Shown: positions 34,616 through 42,999 of the stretch, one piece after another | How positions within the stretch are numbered: the first letter of the stretch is position 1 | Layout: every line of letters begins with the position of its first letter | Origin: Clostridium pascui | GTDB lineage: Bacteria > Bacillota > Clostridia > Clostridiales > Clostridiaceae | Direction: 5' to 3' | NCBI RefSeq assembly: GCF_016908015.1 | Contig: NZ_JAFBDB010000002.1 | Location: 186,001-250,000 of the forward strand | Length of the DNA: 64,000 bases | The notes under the pieces: generated by a model | The model's input: the letters and a program-made list of their open reading frames with translations, nothing else | Told to the model about the DNA's origin: nothing | Database searches by the model: none | Translations under genes and position numbers: made by a program

Positions 34616-35560
34616 ATGAATGAAATTATAAATACTACTCAGCTAACAAAGATTTATGGTAAAACACTTGCTGTAAACAATGTCAACTTGTCTATTAAAA
34701 GCGGAGAAATATTTGGCTTTCTGGGACTAAACGGTGCAGGAAAAACTACTACGATACGTATGTTACTTGGAATGATAGCTCCAACATCAGGGCAGTGCTA
34801 TCTACAGGGTAAAAAGGTAAGTGCCGGAGATACAAGTATATGGAATAACGTAGGATATATCGTTGAAACACCATACTCATATCCAGAACTCACAGTAAAG
34901 GAAAATCTAGATATAATTCGAAAGCTGCGAGGCATTAGAGGAATAAATTGTGTTGATTGGATTATGAATAAACTAAATTTAAGTATATACTCTGATAAAA
35001 AAGCTAAACATCTTTCTTTAGGAAATGCACAGCGCCTTGGGATAGCAAAGGCGATTATTCATAGACCTAAAATACTAATATTAGATGAGCCAACTAACGG
35101 GTTAGATCCAGCAGGAATTGTTGAAATTCGTGATTTGCTACAGGATTTGGCGAAAAATTTTGGTGTAACAATATTGATATCAAGTCACAAGCTAGATGAA
35201 ATTTCAAGGCTTGCTACCAATATAGGAATAATAAATAATGGAGAATTAATTAAAGAGATAGATGGAGCAGAGCTTAAAAATCAGGTAAAGAAAACATTAT
35301 TTTTAGATGGAAAAGATAGATCTAGTATGGCATCAGTTTTATGTAAAGCTGGGTATAAGGTGCATATGGCAGATGAATATCAAGGAAAAGATATATGTGC
35401 ATTAGAGATTCAGGATGAAGATGCCATAAATCATTCTGACAAGATTGCAACGCTGCTTGTAGGTGCTGGATGCCCACCAACATTGTTAAAGGTACAAAGT
35501 GAGGATTTAGAAGAATATTTTTTAAGAACTATTAAAGAAGCTGGAGGAGATTTAAGGTGA
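34616..35560 (+). CDS. ABC transporter ATPase (ABC-2 exporter type)
   Basis: A 314-residue ATPase: Walker A GLNGAGKTTT, signature LSLGNAQRLGIAKAI (unusual N-A in place of M-K/Q), Walker B ILILDEPTNGLD, switch SSHKLDEIS. An extra C-terminal domain of about 90 residues follows, as in drug and bacteriocin exporters. Its stop overlaps the permease GTG start (GTGA). Substrate unknown; TetR control suggests a toxic small molecule. Confidence 0.85.
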   Translation: MNEIINTTQLTKIYGKTLAVNNVNLSIKSGEIFGFLGLNGAGKTTTIRMLLGMIAPTSGQCYLQGKKVSAGDTSIWNNVGYIVETPYSYPELTVKENLDIIRKLRGIRGINCVDWIMNKLNLSIYSDKKAKHLSLGNAQRLGIAKAIIHRPKILILDEPTNGLDPAGIVEIRDLLQDLAKNFGVTILISSHKLDEISRLATNIGIINNGELIKEIDGAELKNQVKKTLFLDGKDRSSMASVLCKAGYKVHMADEYQGKDICALEIQDEDAINHSDKIATLLVGAGCPPTLLKVQSEDLEEYFLRTIKEAGGDLR

Positions 35561-36339
35561 ATAAAATATTGATTACAGTCTCTGTAGAAATTAAAAAGTT
35601 TTTTTGTTCTAAAGTACCTCTAATAACAATGTTTGCTGCGCTGATTATACCATTTATAGGAGGCTTATTCATGTTTATTTTAAAAGAACCTGATTTGGCC
35701 CAGAAGATGGGAGTGATTTCTGCGAAAGCTCAGATTGCAGGAACTGCTGATTGGGATTCTTATATTAGTCTTCTTACACAAGCAATATCTATAGGGGGGT
35801 TGATGATATTTGGGTTTGTGACAAGCTGGGTTTTTGGAAGAGAATATTCGGATAGAACAATAAAGGACTTACTTGCGCTGCCAATTTCACGAAATATTAT
35901 TGTATTTTCTAAATTTATAGTAGTAATTTTATGGTGTTTACTACTTTCCATACTTGTATTTGCTTTGGGTTTAATTGTAGGTCAAGTTGTAGATATACCT
36001 GGATGGTCACTTGAATTTATAATTCAAGGTCTTAAAGTTTTCTTTACTTGTTCTTTGCTTACAATAATGCTTTCTACACCAGTAGCTCTTTTTGCATGCA
36101 TTGGACGAGGATATTTATCTCCTCTTGGGTTTGTAGTGTTTTCTCTTGTACTGGCACAAATAGTAGCTGCAACAGGATATGGGCAGTTTTTTCCATGGTC
36201 CATCCCTGCTCTAGCAAGTGGAGCTGCTGGAAAGGAGAGCGCAGCACTTGAAAATATCAGTATTATTATCGTACTTCTAACTAGCATGATTGGCTTTATT
36301 GGGACTACCTTTTGGTGGAGATATGTTGATCAAAATTGA
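35557..36339 (+). CDS. ABC-2 family permease
   Basis: A 260-residue membrane protein with six hydrophobic segments: helix 1 at about 20-40, then a loop, then the FGREYSDRTIKDLLALPISRN cytoplasmic segment typical of ABC-2 permeases, four central helices, and a final helix near residue 240. GTG start overlaps the ATPase stop with GGAGGAGATTT upstream. It forms the membrane part of the TetR-controlled exporter. Confidence 0.82.
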   Translation: MNKILITVSVEIKKFFCSKVPLITMFAALIIPFIGGLFMFILKEPDLAQKMGVISAKAQIAGTADWDSYISLLTQAISIGGLMIFGFVTSWVFGREYSDRTIKDLLALPISRNIIVFSKFIVVILWCLLLSILVFALGLIVGQVVDIPGWSLEFIIQGLKVFFTCSLLTIMLSTPVALFACIGRGYLSPLGFVVFSLVLAQIVAATGYGQFFPWSIPALASGAAGKESAALENISIIIVLLTSMIGFIGTTFWWRYVDQN

Positions 36340-36448
36340 TGATGCGTTTAAATTTAAGATTTTCTTAAGAGGTTTTTAATCTAATTTTAAATTATATACT
36401 TCATAATCAGTATGTACAAATAGATAACTAGGAGGATGAATACTGTTT

Positions 36449-37126
36449 ATGAATATACATAAGAATAAATTAAAATTCTATTTTTTATTATTAGTAACTC
36501 TATGTGGGCTAGCAGGAATATTTATTTATGCTAAATCCAGTGGTATCTTGAATCATATGACTTCTATGGAGGATTTAAAAAAGTATATTGAGGGATATGG
36601 TAAAAATGCATATATTATATTTTTTATAGTGCAATTTGTATCTGTTATTATCGCACCCATACCTAGTAATGTAAGTGCTGTAGTTGGGGGAATGATGTTT
36701 GGCATGTGGGGATCTTTTTTTATCAGTATGCTGGCAATAATAAGCGGATCTGTAGTAGTATTTATTCTTGCAAGAAAATTTGGAAGATCTTTTACAAACA
36801 AGTTTGTAAGCCATAAGGTTTCAGATAAGTACGAGCAGATTATTTCATCAAAAAAGGGGGAACTATTAATTATGTTAATGTTTCTTCTTCCGTTTCTACC
36901 AGACGATATTATTGGCTTTTTAGTTGGACTTAGCAAAATGAGCTTAAGCAGATACTTTATAATAATGCTATTAGCAAGGCCGTGGGAAATACTAGCTGCA
37001 TCTGCATTAGGATCTTCGAATATAATAATACCATGGTGGGTATGGGGAATAATTGCACTATGCATGATTTTTATAATAAAGAATAGTAATAAGATGGAAG
37101 ACAAGTTAATCAGTGCTGTTAAATAA
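36449..37126 (+). CDS. TVP38/TMEM64 (DedA-superfamily) membrane protein
   Basis: A 225-residue protein with about five hydrophobic segments. The SNARE-associated/DedA core is visible: PIPSNVSAVVGGMMFGMWGSFFISMLA, then GSVVVFILARKFGRSF, and F(L)PFLPDDIIGFLVGLSKM followed by an R-P-W-E helix. Superfamily members act in lipid (often undecaprenyl-phosphate or phospholipid) translocation. The AGGAGG box at 36430 is 13 bases away, a long spacing. Stand-alone gene. Confidence 0.82.
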   Translation: MNIHKNKLKFYFLLLVTLCGLAGIFIYAKSSGILNHMTSMEDLKKYIEGYGKNAYIIFFIVQFVSVIIAPIPSNVSAVVGGMMFGMWGSFFISMLAIISGSVVVFILARKFGRSFTNKFVSHKVSDKYEQIISSKKGELLIMLMFLLPFLPDDIIGFLVGLSKMSLSRYFIIMLLARPWEILAASALGSSNIIIPWWVWGIIALCMIFIIKNSNKMEDKLISAVK

Positions 37127-37172
37127 AGGTTAAATATACTTTTTTAACAAAATATTTTTAATTTTTTTTATA

Positions 37173-37200
37173 TTGACTACTTCTTAGGCTGGTTTATAAT
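37173..37200 (+). promoter_or_regulatory. Promoter of asparaginase gene
   Basis: TTGACT (37173-37178), 16 bp, TATAAT (37195-37200). A direct repeat ATTATATAAGGA follows at about 37206 and again at the ribosome binding site near 37260. Confidence 0.6.
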
Positions 37201-37281
37201 TATTTATTATATAAGGACGTATGAAGCTTAATGTATGCTTTTAAATTTGCAAAAAGAATTATTATATAAGGAGAAAGTTAT

Positions 37282-38289
37282 ATGAAAAAAATATTGTTAT
37301 TATCTACAGGGGGAACTATTGCTTGTGCAGAAGGCAATGATGGACTTGCACCAGCTCTTACGGGAGAAAGTCTTTTAAGTTACACAAAAGAAGTACAAGA
37401 TATTTGCCAAATTGATGCCGTACAAATATTAAATATTGATAGTACTAATATGCACCCAGAATATTGGATAAATATTGTTGAATATATTGAGAAAAGTTAT
37501 AATAATTATGATGGATTTGTTATAACTCACGGAACAGATACTATGGCATATACCTCTGCAGCACTTTTTTATATGATACAAAATTCTAATAAGCCAATTG
37601 TTATTACAGGTGCTCAAAAGCCTATTATATTTAAAGAAACAGATGCAAAAAGAAATTTAGTAAATGCCATTCAATTTGCATGTAATGGGGTAGGCGGAGT
37701 ATTTATTGTCTTTGATGGTAAGGTAATCTGTGGATCTCGTGCGGAAAAATTAAGAACAAAAAGCTATAATGCTTTTGAAAGTATTAACTATCCTTATTTA
37801 GCTAGTATTGAAGAAAATAAGATTAAATATAATGATCAAGTTTCCATTTATAAAAAAGAACAGGAACTTACATTTTATAAATCTCTATGTACTAATATTT
37901 TCTTACTAAAGTTAACTCCTGCAACGGATCCTGATATACTTGACTATTTAAGTGATAAGTATTTAGGAATAATTATAGAAAGCTATGGCAGCGGGGGAAT
38001 TCCTTTTGAGAATAAAAAGAATTTCTTGGCTAAATTAAAAATGCTAGATGAGGCGGGAAAGATTGTAGTTATAAAAACTCAGGTGCTTTTAGAGGGCACT
38101 GATTTGAGTAAATATGAAGTTGGACAAAAGGCCTTGAAGTATGCAGTAATTCCAGGGCATGATATGTCAACAGAGGCAATAGTAACAAAGCTCATGTGGG
38201 TACTTGGACAAACTAAAGATAAGGAAAAAGCAAAGCAGCTGTTCTTAACATCCATACGTAATGACTTGATTATTGAAAAATTAGCTTAA
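37282..38289 (+). CDS. ansA: Type I L-asparaginase
   Basis: A 335-residue cytoplasmic-type asparaginase hydrolysing asparagine to aspartate and ammonia. The two catalytic threonines lie in LLSTGGTIAC (about T12) and THGTDTMAYT (about T85), with the lysine in ITGAQKP. No signal peptide, so the type I enzyme. AAGGAGAAAGTTAT precedes the ATG. Single gene with its own promoter, followed by a small VOC protein 45 bases later. Confidence 0.9.
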   Translation: MKKILLLSTGGTIACAEGNDGLAPALTGESLLSYTKEVQDICQIDAVQILNIDSTNMHPEYWINIVEYIEKSYNNYDGFVITHGTDTMAYTSAALFYMIQNSNKPIVITGAQKPIIFKETDAKRNLVNAIQFACNGVGGVFIVFDGKVICGSRAEKLRTKSYNAFESINYPYLASIEENKIKYNDQVSIYKKEQELTFYKSLCTNIFLLKLTPATDPDILDYLSDKYLGIIIESYGSGGIPFENKKNFLAKLKMLDEAGKIVVIKTQVLLEGTDLSKYEVGQKALKYAVIPGHDMSTEAIVTKLMWVLGQTKDKEKAKQLFLTSIRNDLIIEKLA

Positions 38290-38334
38290 AATTTAAATAT
38301 AAAAATAATATTTATTCAAGGGAGAAAATAAGTT

Positions 38335-38694
38335 ATGAAATTTTGTTGGAGTACATTAATGGTTAAGAATATGGAGGAATCTCTAAAGTTTTATCAAGAA
38401 ATAGTTGGACTTACAGTTGATAAAAGATTTAAAGCTGGTCAAGGGACTGAAATTGCATTTTTAGGAGATGGAGAAACAAAGATTGAGCTAATATACAATG
38501 AAAATAATAAAGGGATTGATGTTGGACAAGATATTTCATGGGGATTTGAAATAGAATCTGTGGACAAAATGATGGAGTTTGTTAATAGTAAAGGCATAGA
38601 ATATAGTGAACCATTTCAACCTAATCCACATGTTAAGTTCTTTTATGTAACAGATCCAAATGGATTAAAGATTCAGTTTGTAGAAAATATGTAG
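38335..38694 (+). CDS. VOC-family (glyoxalase-like) protein
   Basis: A 119-residue protein with two beta-alpha-beta-beta-beta modules: MKFCWSTLMVKNMEESLKFYQEIVGL and FEIESVDKMMEFVNSKG...FFYVTDPNGLKIQFVE. The DPxG-x-x-I/x-F/E ending is the glyoxalase/bleomycin-resistance signature. Metal ligands are partly altered (Q instead of H/E in places), so enzyme activity is not certain. May be co-transcribed with asparaginase. Confidence 0.8.
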   Translation: MKFCWSTLMVKNMEESLKFYQEIVGLTVDKRFKAGQGTEIAFLGDGETKIELIYNENNKGIDVGQDISWGFEIESVDKMMEFVNSKGIEYSEPFQPNPHVKFFYVTDPNGLKIQFVENM

Positions 38695-38710
38695 TCTATA
38701 TGATTAGAGC

Positions 38711-38738
38711 ATTTGGCACCTCCCATTGAAGGTGTCTT
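38711..38738 (+). terminator. Terminator after VOC gene
   Basis: GGCACCT stem, 8-nt loop, AGGTGTC then TTTTT. The remaining gene-free DNA up to 39007 is very AT-rich and holds the promoter of the DUF2089 operon; nothing else is visible. Confidence 0.75.
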
Positions 38739-38951
38739 TTTGCTTTGAAAAAAACAAAAATGGACTTGATAATATCTTTCATTGTTGTTAATAAAGTTAG
38801 TTAAGATTAAATAAAAATAAGAAAATTTGATCCAGAAGCCTCTTAAAGAAGCTTATATTTAAATTATTAAAGGTTGGATTAAAAATATTAATTATAAAAT
38901 TAATTATTTTAAAAAATATATAATTTTGGATTGATTATTTTAATTAAATTA

Positions 38952-38980
38952 TTGATTTGTTATAAGAATAGTATTATAAT
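38952..38980 (+). promoter_or_regulatory. Promoter of DUF2089 operon
   Basis: TTGATT (38952-38957), 17 bp, TATAAT (38975-38980), 28 bases before the start codon at 39008. Confidence 0.6.
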
Positions 38981-39007
38981 GAAGATACAGAAAAGGAGAG
39001 GATGATT

Positions 39008-39373
39008 ATGGCTTATAGGGTAATAAGCAAATGTCCTATATGTAACGGAAAATTAAAAGCTATCAAGCTTAGATGTGATAAATGTGGCACTATTATCGAA
39101 AATGACTTTGAATTTTCTAAGTTCGAGTATTTAGGAGAAGAATATCTTAATTTTATGGAAGTTTTTTTAAAGTGTAGAGGCAATATTAAGGATGTTGAAA
39201 AGGAACTTGGGATATCTTATCCTACTGTAAGAGCTAAGCTAGATGAAGTTGTTTCAGCTCTTGGCTATACCGTAGTAAAAAAGCCTACAGTAGACAACAA
39301 GGAAATACTTGACATGCTAGAAAAGGGTGAAATATCAGCTGAGCAGGCTTTAAATATGATGAAAGGGAATTAA
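39008..39373 (+). CDS. DUF2089 zinc-ribbon / helix-turn-helix protein
   Basis: A 121-residue protein. The N-terminal zinc ribbon has CPICNGKLKAIKLRCDKCGT (C-x2-C ... C-x2-C), then a sigma-70-region-4-like helix-turn-helix (FLKCRGNIKDVEKELGISYPTVRAKLDEVV), then a short helical tail ending DMLEKGEISAEQALNMMK. This is the DUF2089 family of presumed regulators. ATG 39008 fits AGGAG spacing better than 39002. First gene of a three-gene operon with SHOCT-like proteins. Confidence 0.85.
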   Translation: MAYRVISKCPICNGKLKAIKLRCDKCGTIIENDFEFSKFEYLGEEYLNFMEVFLKCRGNIKDVEKELGISYPTVRAKLDEVVSALGYTVVKKPTVDNKEILDMLEKGEISAEQALNMMKGN

Positions 39374-39396
39374 AATTTGAAAGGGTGGATTGTAAA

Positions 39397-39768
39397 ATGA
39401 AGGAAGAGGTTAAAAGAATTTTAAAAATGGTTGAAGAAGGTAAAATTGATTCAGAAAAAGCTACAGAACTTATTGAAGCACTTGATAAATCCAGTAGTGC
39501 ACAACAGCTTACTGTATCAAAAAATTTAGATAAAATGCTTAAAGTTAGGGTGTTATCAGGCACCAATGATACCGTAAATGTAAATGTACCAGTTAAGTTT
39601 CTAAAAGCTATAGGAAATGCGGTTAATAATATTAAAATACCAGGCATTTCAGAGCAGGATGGAATAGATATAAAGATGATTATGGAGGCTATTGATTCAG
39701 GTCTCGAAGGTAAGATAGTGGATGTAAAAAGCAGCAATGGAGATATAGTTGAAGTTTCTATAGAATAA
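39397..39768 (+). CDS. SHOCT-like / YvlB-associated domain protein
   Basis: A 123-residue protein starting MKEEVKRILKMVEEGKIDSEKATELIEAL, a SHOCT-like helical hairpin, followed by LKVRVLSGTNDTVNVNVPVKFLKAIGN, the pattern of small clostridial proteins encoded after DUF2089 genes. The C-terminal half (GLEGKIVDVKSSNGDIVEVSIE) is a predicted beta unit. The tail of the upstream protein (LEKGEISAEQALNMM) resembles the start of this one, so the helix pair may be interacting modules. AAGGGTGG precedes the ATG. Confidence 0.75.
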   Translation: MKEEVKRILKMVEEGKIDSEKATELIEALDKSSSAQQLTVSKNLDKMLKVRVLSGTNDTVNVNVPVKFLKAIGNAVNNIKIPGISEQDGIDIKMIMEAIDSGLEGKIVDVKSSNGDIVEVSIE

Positions 39769-39849
39769 AGGTTTTATTAAGTCGCTGGATTAAATATGAA
39801 GTAAACATGCTCAATTTAATTTGCAAGTTAAATGAAAGGGAGAATAAAA

Positions 39850-40110
39850 TTGAGAATTTATATAAAGCTTAATACTGGAAGAAGCTTTAAAATACCAGCA
39901 CCAATGGCACTTATAAAAATAGCCCTTGGCTGTGGCAACTTTGGACTCACAATTGCAAAGCGATATATTACTGAAGAACAAAGAAAATATATTGAAAATA
40001 TCGACCTTAAGGAACTTAAAAAAGGATTTGATATGTTAAAAGCTTATAAGGGATTAAAGATGGTAGAAGTAAAAGCTGGAGATGGAACAGAAGTAACTAT
40101 AATAGTTTAA
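39850..40110 (+). CDS. Small protein of the DUF2089 operon
   Basis: An 86-residue protein, MRIYIKLNTGRSFKIPAPMALIKIALGCG..., ending MVEVKAGDGTEVTIIV. The last strand pair resembles the C-terminus of the preceding gene (DVKSSNGDIVEVSIE), so the two are related. I place the start at a TTG (39850) because AAAGGGAG lies eight bases before it. An in-frame ATG at 39832 lacks a ribosome binding site. Function unknown; part of the DUF2089 operon. Confidence 0.6.
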   Translation: MRIYIKLNTGRSFKIPAPMALIKIALGCGNFGLTIAKRYITEEQRKYIENIDLKELKKGFDMLKAYKGLKMVEVKAGDGTEVTIIV

Positions 40111-40178
40111 TTATAAGGAAAATATGCGAACGTAATCGCTGATAGCAACAATTACCATAAAACAAATTTATAAAAATC

Positions 40179-40207
40179 TTGACAATAAAAGTCGTATAAT
40201 ATATAGT
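40179..40207 (+). promoter_or_regulatory. Promoter of T-box/cystine transporter operon
   Basis: TTGACA (40179-40184), 17 bp, TATAGT (40202-40207), about 40 bases before the T-box stem I. Confidence 0.65.
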
Positions 40208-40244
40208 ATTCCTATAAGAATACTTTTAAAGTATATAGATGAAA

Positions 40245-40516
40245 ATAAAAATGCTGTGATAAGAATTAGTAGTATAGACTAAACTTACAGAGAGAAACCC
40301 TCTAGGCTGAAAGGGGTTTTTAGTGTAATCTATGTGAATGCATCTTTGAGCACTGTCTCGAAAATAAGTAGACGGCAGCGGGTACGCTCGTTAAAGCGTT
40401 AAGGTATGTTTGTACCTAAATTGATGAGAGTCATGAATTTATTTATATTCGTGATAATTAGAGTGGGACCGTGGAATATAACTTCTACCTCTATATTTTA
40501 GAGGCAGGAGTTTTTT
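40245..40516 (+). promoter_or_regulatory. T-box leader with Cys (TGC) specifier
   Basis: Typical T-box features occur in order: stem I region with a CAGAGAGAAACC box (40289-40300), specifier-loop segment GTGAATGCATCTTTGAGC with TGC at 40339-40341, the T-box AGAGTGGGACCGTGG (40460-40474), and a terminator stem (ACTTCTACCTCTA with TAGAGGCAGGAGT) ending in six T at 40511-40516. Uncharged tRNA-Cys would pair with the specifier and the T-box and prevent termination. The Cys reading is supported by the downstream TcyA-like cystine-binding protein. Confidence 0.88.
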
Positions 40517-40666
40517 GTTTTCAAGATGTATTAATGTATTTAAATAATTATAACATAGAAAAAATTGAAACAAGGGGGAGTTATTGATTAAATAATTTTT
40601 CAAGAAATATAAGATACTATAAATAAAATTAACATAAGAATATTATAAAAATCGGAGGGAATAAAA

Positions 40667-41479
40667 ATGAAAAAAAGAAATATATTTGTGAGTGCTGTTT
40701 TAGCTTTAACTTTAATTATAGGTGTTACAGGATGTTCAACAAAAGATAATAATGCAGGTAAAGAAACTGCACCTAAAAACTTATTAGAAACAATAAAGAA
40801 TGATGGCAAAATTCGTATAGGTACTGAAGGAACATATGCTCCATTTACTTTCCATGATAACAATGGAACTTTAACAGGCTTTGACGTGGAGATAGCAAAT
40901 GAAATAGCAAAACGTCTTGGTGTAAAAGCAGAGTTTGTTGAAACAAAATGGGATGGTATGTTTGCAGGACTTGATGCAAAAAGATTTGATGCAGTATTAA
41001 ATGAAGTTTCAATAAATCCTGAGCGTGAAAAAAAGTATGATTTTTCAACTCCATATATAACATCAAGAGCTGTACTTATCGTAAGAAGCGATAACCAAGA
41101 TATTAAAAAATTTGAAGACTTAAAAGGTAAAAAATCTGCTCAATCTTTAACAAGTAATCTTGGTAAGATTGCAAAAAGTTATGGAGCAGAGCTGGTTCAA
41201 ATTGATGGTTTTAATCAAGCCATTGACCTTTTAACTTCAAAGAGAGTAGATGCCACTATTAATGACAGCCTATCTTTCTTGGATTTAAAAAAGCAAAAGC
41301 CAGATGCGCCAATAAAATCAGTAGCAGATTATAATAATGCCGAGCAAAGTGCTGTATTATTTAGAAAAGGAAATAAGGAGTTAGTAGATGCAGTAAATAA
41401 GGCACTTGCAGATATGAAGGCAGATGGTACTTACTTAAAAATTTCTCAAAAGTGGTTTGGTACTGACGTATCAAAATAA
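40667..41479 (+). CDS. Cystine-binding lipoprotein of ABC transporter (TcyA/FliY-like)
   Basis: A 270-residue family-3 solute-binding lipoprotein. Signal peptide and lipobox end ...IGVTGC (about C24). GTEGTYAPFTFHDNNGTLTGFDVEI opens the domain, and RFDAVLNEVSINPEREKKYDFS plus KKSAQSLTSN follow the sequence of cystine-binding TcyA/FliY proteins. The C-terminus TYLKISQKWFGTDVSK is also as in TcyA. GGAGGGAATAAAA precedes the ATG. First gene after the Cys T-box, so import of cystine under cysteine starvation is the likely role. Confidence 0.88.
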   Translation: MKKRNIFVSAVLALTLIIGVTGCSTKDNNAGKETAPKNLLETIKNDGKIRIGTEGTYAPFTFHDNNGTLTGFDVEIANEIAKRLGVKAEFVETKWDGMFAGLDAKRFDAVLNEVSINPEREKKYDFSTPYITSRAVLIVRSDNQDIKKFEDLKGKKSAQSLTSNLGKIAKSYGAELVQIDGFNQAIDLLTSKRVDATINDSLSFLDLKKQKPDAPIKSVADYNNAEQSAVLFRKGNKELVDAVNKALADMKADGTYLKISQKWFGTDVSK

Positions 41480-41491
41480 CGAGGTGACAAG

Positions 41492-42175
41492 ATGAATTTT
41501 GATGAAAGAGCATCAAGAATAATAGAAATATTAATAAGCTCATTTTTACCTATATTAAAGGCGGGATTGGAATTTACAGTCCCCCTTGCCATTATATCCT
41601 TTTCTCTTGGATTAGTTCTTGCTTTAATTACAGCTTTAGCAAGAATATCAAGTTTTAAACCATTGGTGTTATTAGCTAAGTTCTATGTTTGGATAGTAAG
41701 AGGGACACCACTTCTAGTTCAATTGTTTATCATATTCTATGGGCTTCCAGCAGCAGGTGTAACACTAAACGCGCTGACTGCAGCTGTAATTGGTTTTACC
41801 CTAAGTGTAGGTGCGTATAATTCTGAGATTATAAGAGCTGCTATTACATCTATACCTCAAGGTCAGTGGGAGGCTGCATATTCCATAGGTATGACGTATA
41901 AACAAGCACTAAGAAGAGTAATTCTTCCTCAAGCTGCTAGAGTTTCCATACCCCCACTAGCTAATTCTTTTATAAGTCTTGTTAAAGATACATCACTTGC
42001 TGCAACTATAACCTTTACTGAAATGTTTATGATAGCTCAGAGAATTACAGCTGCAACTTATGAACCTCTTTGGTTATATATTGAAACAGCAGTTATCTAT
42101 CTTATGTTCTGTAGTGTACTATCAGTGCTTCAGAATAGGTTAGAAAAAAGACTTGAAAGATATACAACTAGGTAA
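41492..42175 (+). CDS. Cystine-type ABC transporter permease
   Basis: A 227-residue His/Glu/Gln/Arg-type permease with about five helices. The EAA loop is EAAYSIGMTYKQALRRVILPQAAR (about residues 127-150). VRGTPLLVQLFIIFYGLP and SVGAYNSEIIRAAI are family hallmarks. Thirteen bases after the binding protein; probably works as a homodimer with the following ATPase. Confidence 0.9.
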   Translation: MNFDERASRIIEILISSFLPILKAGLEFTVPLAIISFSLGLVLALITALARISSFKPLVLLAKFYVWIVRGTPLLVQLFIIFYGLPAAGVTLNALTAAVIGFTLSVGAYNSEIIRAAITSIPQGQWEAAYSIGMTYKQALRRVILPQAARVSIPPLANSFISLVKDTSLAATITFTEMFMIAQRITAATYEPLWLYIETAVIYLMFCSVLSVLQNRLEKRLERYTTR

Positions 42176-42187
42176 AGGAGGGATTTT

Positions 42188-42931
42188 ATGATTAACATAA
42201 AAAACTTACACAAAAGCTTTGGTAAGAATGAGATTTTAAAGGGTATAGATTTACAGATTAATAAGGGAGAGACAGCGGTTATTATTGGACCATCAGGTTC
42301 AGGAAAAACCACTCTATTAAGATGTATAAATTTATTAGAGACTCCAAATGAGGGATCTATAACAATTGGGGAAAATGAGGTAATGTTTAGCGGAAATAAA
42401 AAGATCTCTACTAGTGAAGTACAAGCACTAAGAAGACAAACTGGAATGGTATTTCAAGGCTTTTATCTTTTTCCTCATATGACCGTTATAGAAAATATAA
42501 TGGAGGGACAGGTAACAGTATTGAAACGTTCAAAGGAAGAGGCTCGTGAAAAAGGTCTTAAGCTTTTACAAAAGGTTGGACTTTTAGAGAAAAAAGATCA
42601 ATATCCATTTGAACTTTCAGGAGGTCAGCAGCAAAGAGTAGCTATTGCCCGTGCCATGGCAATGGAACCGGAAGTTTTATTATTTGATGAGCCTACTTCT
42701 GCATTAGATCCAGAACTGGCAGCTGAAGTTACAAAGGTAATGAAGGATCTTTCTAAAGAAGGAATGACTATGGTAGTAGTAACTCATAAAATGAGTTTTG
42801 CAAGAGATGCAGCTCATAAGGTTGTATTTATGGAAAATGGGTCAATTGTTGAAGCTGGTACACCAGAGCATGTTTTTGAAAATACAGGCAATGAGCGTTT
42901 AAAGAAGTTTTTGAGTATAATAGATGATTAG
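42188..42931 (+). CDS. Cystine-type ABC transporter ATPase
   Basis: A 247-residue amino-acid ABC ATPase: Walker A GPSGSGKTTL, Q loop MVFQGFYLFPHMT, signature LSGGQQQRVAIARAM, Walker B VLLFDEPTSALD, switch VVTHKMSFA. AAAGGAGGGATTTT precedes the ATG. The final base of its TAG stop is also the first base of a REP-like repeat (42931). Confidence 0.92.
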   Translation: MINIKNLHKSFGKNEILKGIDLQINKGETAVIIGPSGSGKTTLLRCINLLETPNEGSITIGENEVMFSGNKKISTSEVQALRRQTGMVFQGFYLFPHMTVIENIMEGQVTVLKRSKEEAREKGLKLLQKVGLLEKKDQYPFELSGGQQQRVAIARAMAMEPEVLLFDEPTSALDPELAAEVTKVMKDLSKEGMTMVVVTHKMSFARDAAHKVVFMENGSIVEAGTPEHVFENTGNERLKKFLSIIDD

Positions 42932-42958
42932 TGCCACCCACGTGGCAAGTGGCAAGTT
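42931..42958 (+). repeat. REP-like repeat, copy 4 (+)
   Basis: Complete 28-bp unit (G variant). Its first base is the last base of the transporter ATPase stop codon; the repeat lies directly behind the operon. Confidence 0.92.
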
Positions 42959-42999
42959 AGCAAATCGAGGGCACTTAATTTATAAACTATGGGGGAAAA

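Noticed and set aside
36553-37104. 183-codon antisense frame opposite the TVP38 gene
   Set aside because: Hydrophobic composition mirrors the membrane-protein gene on the other strand; no independent start signal.
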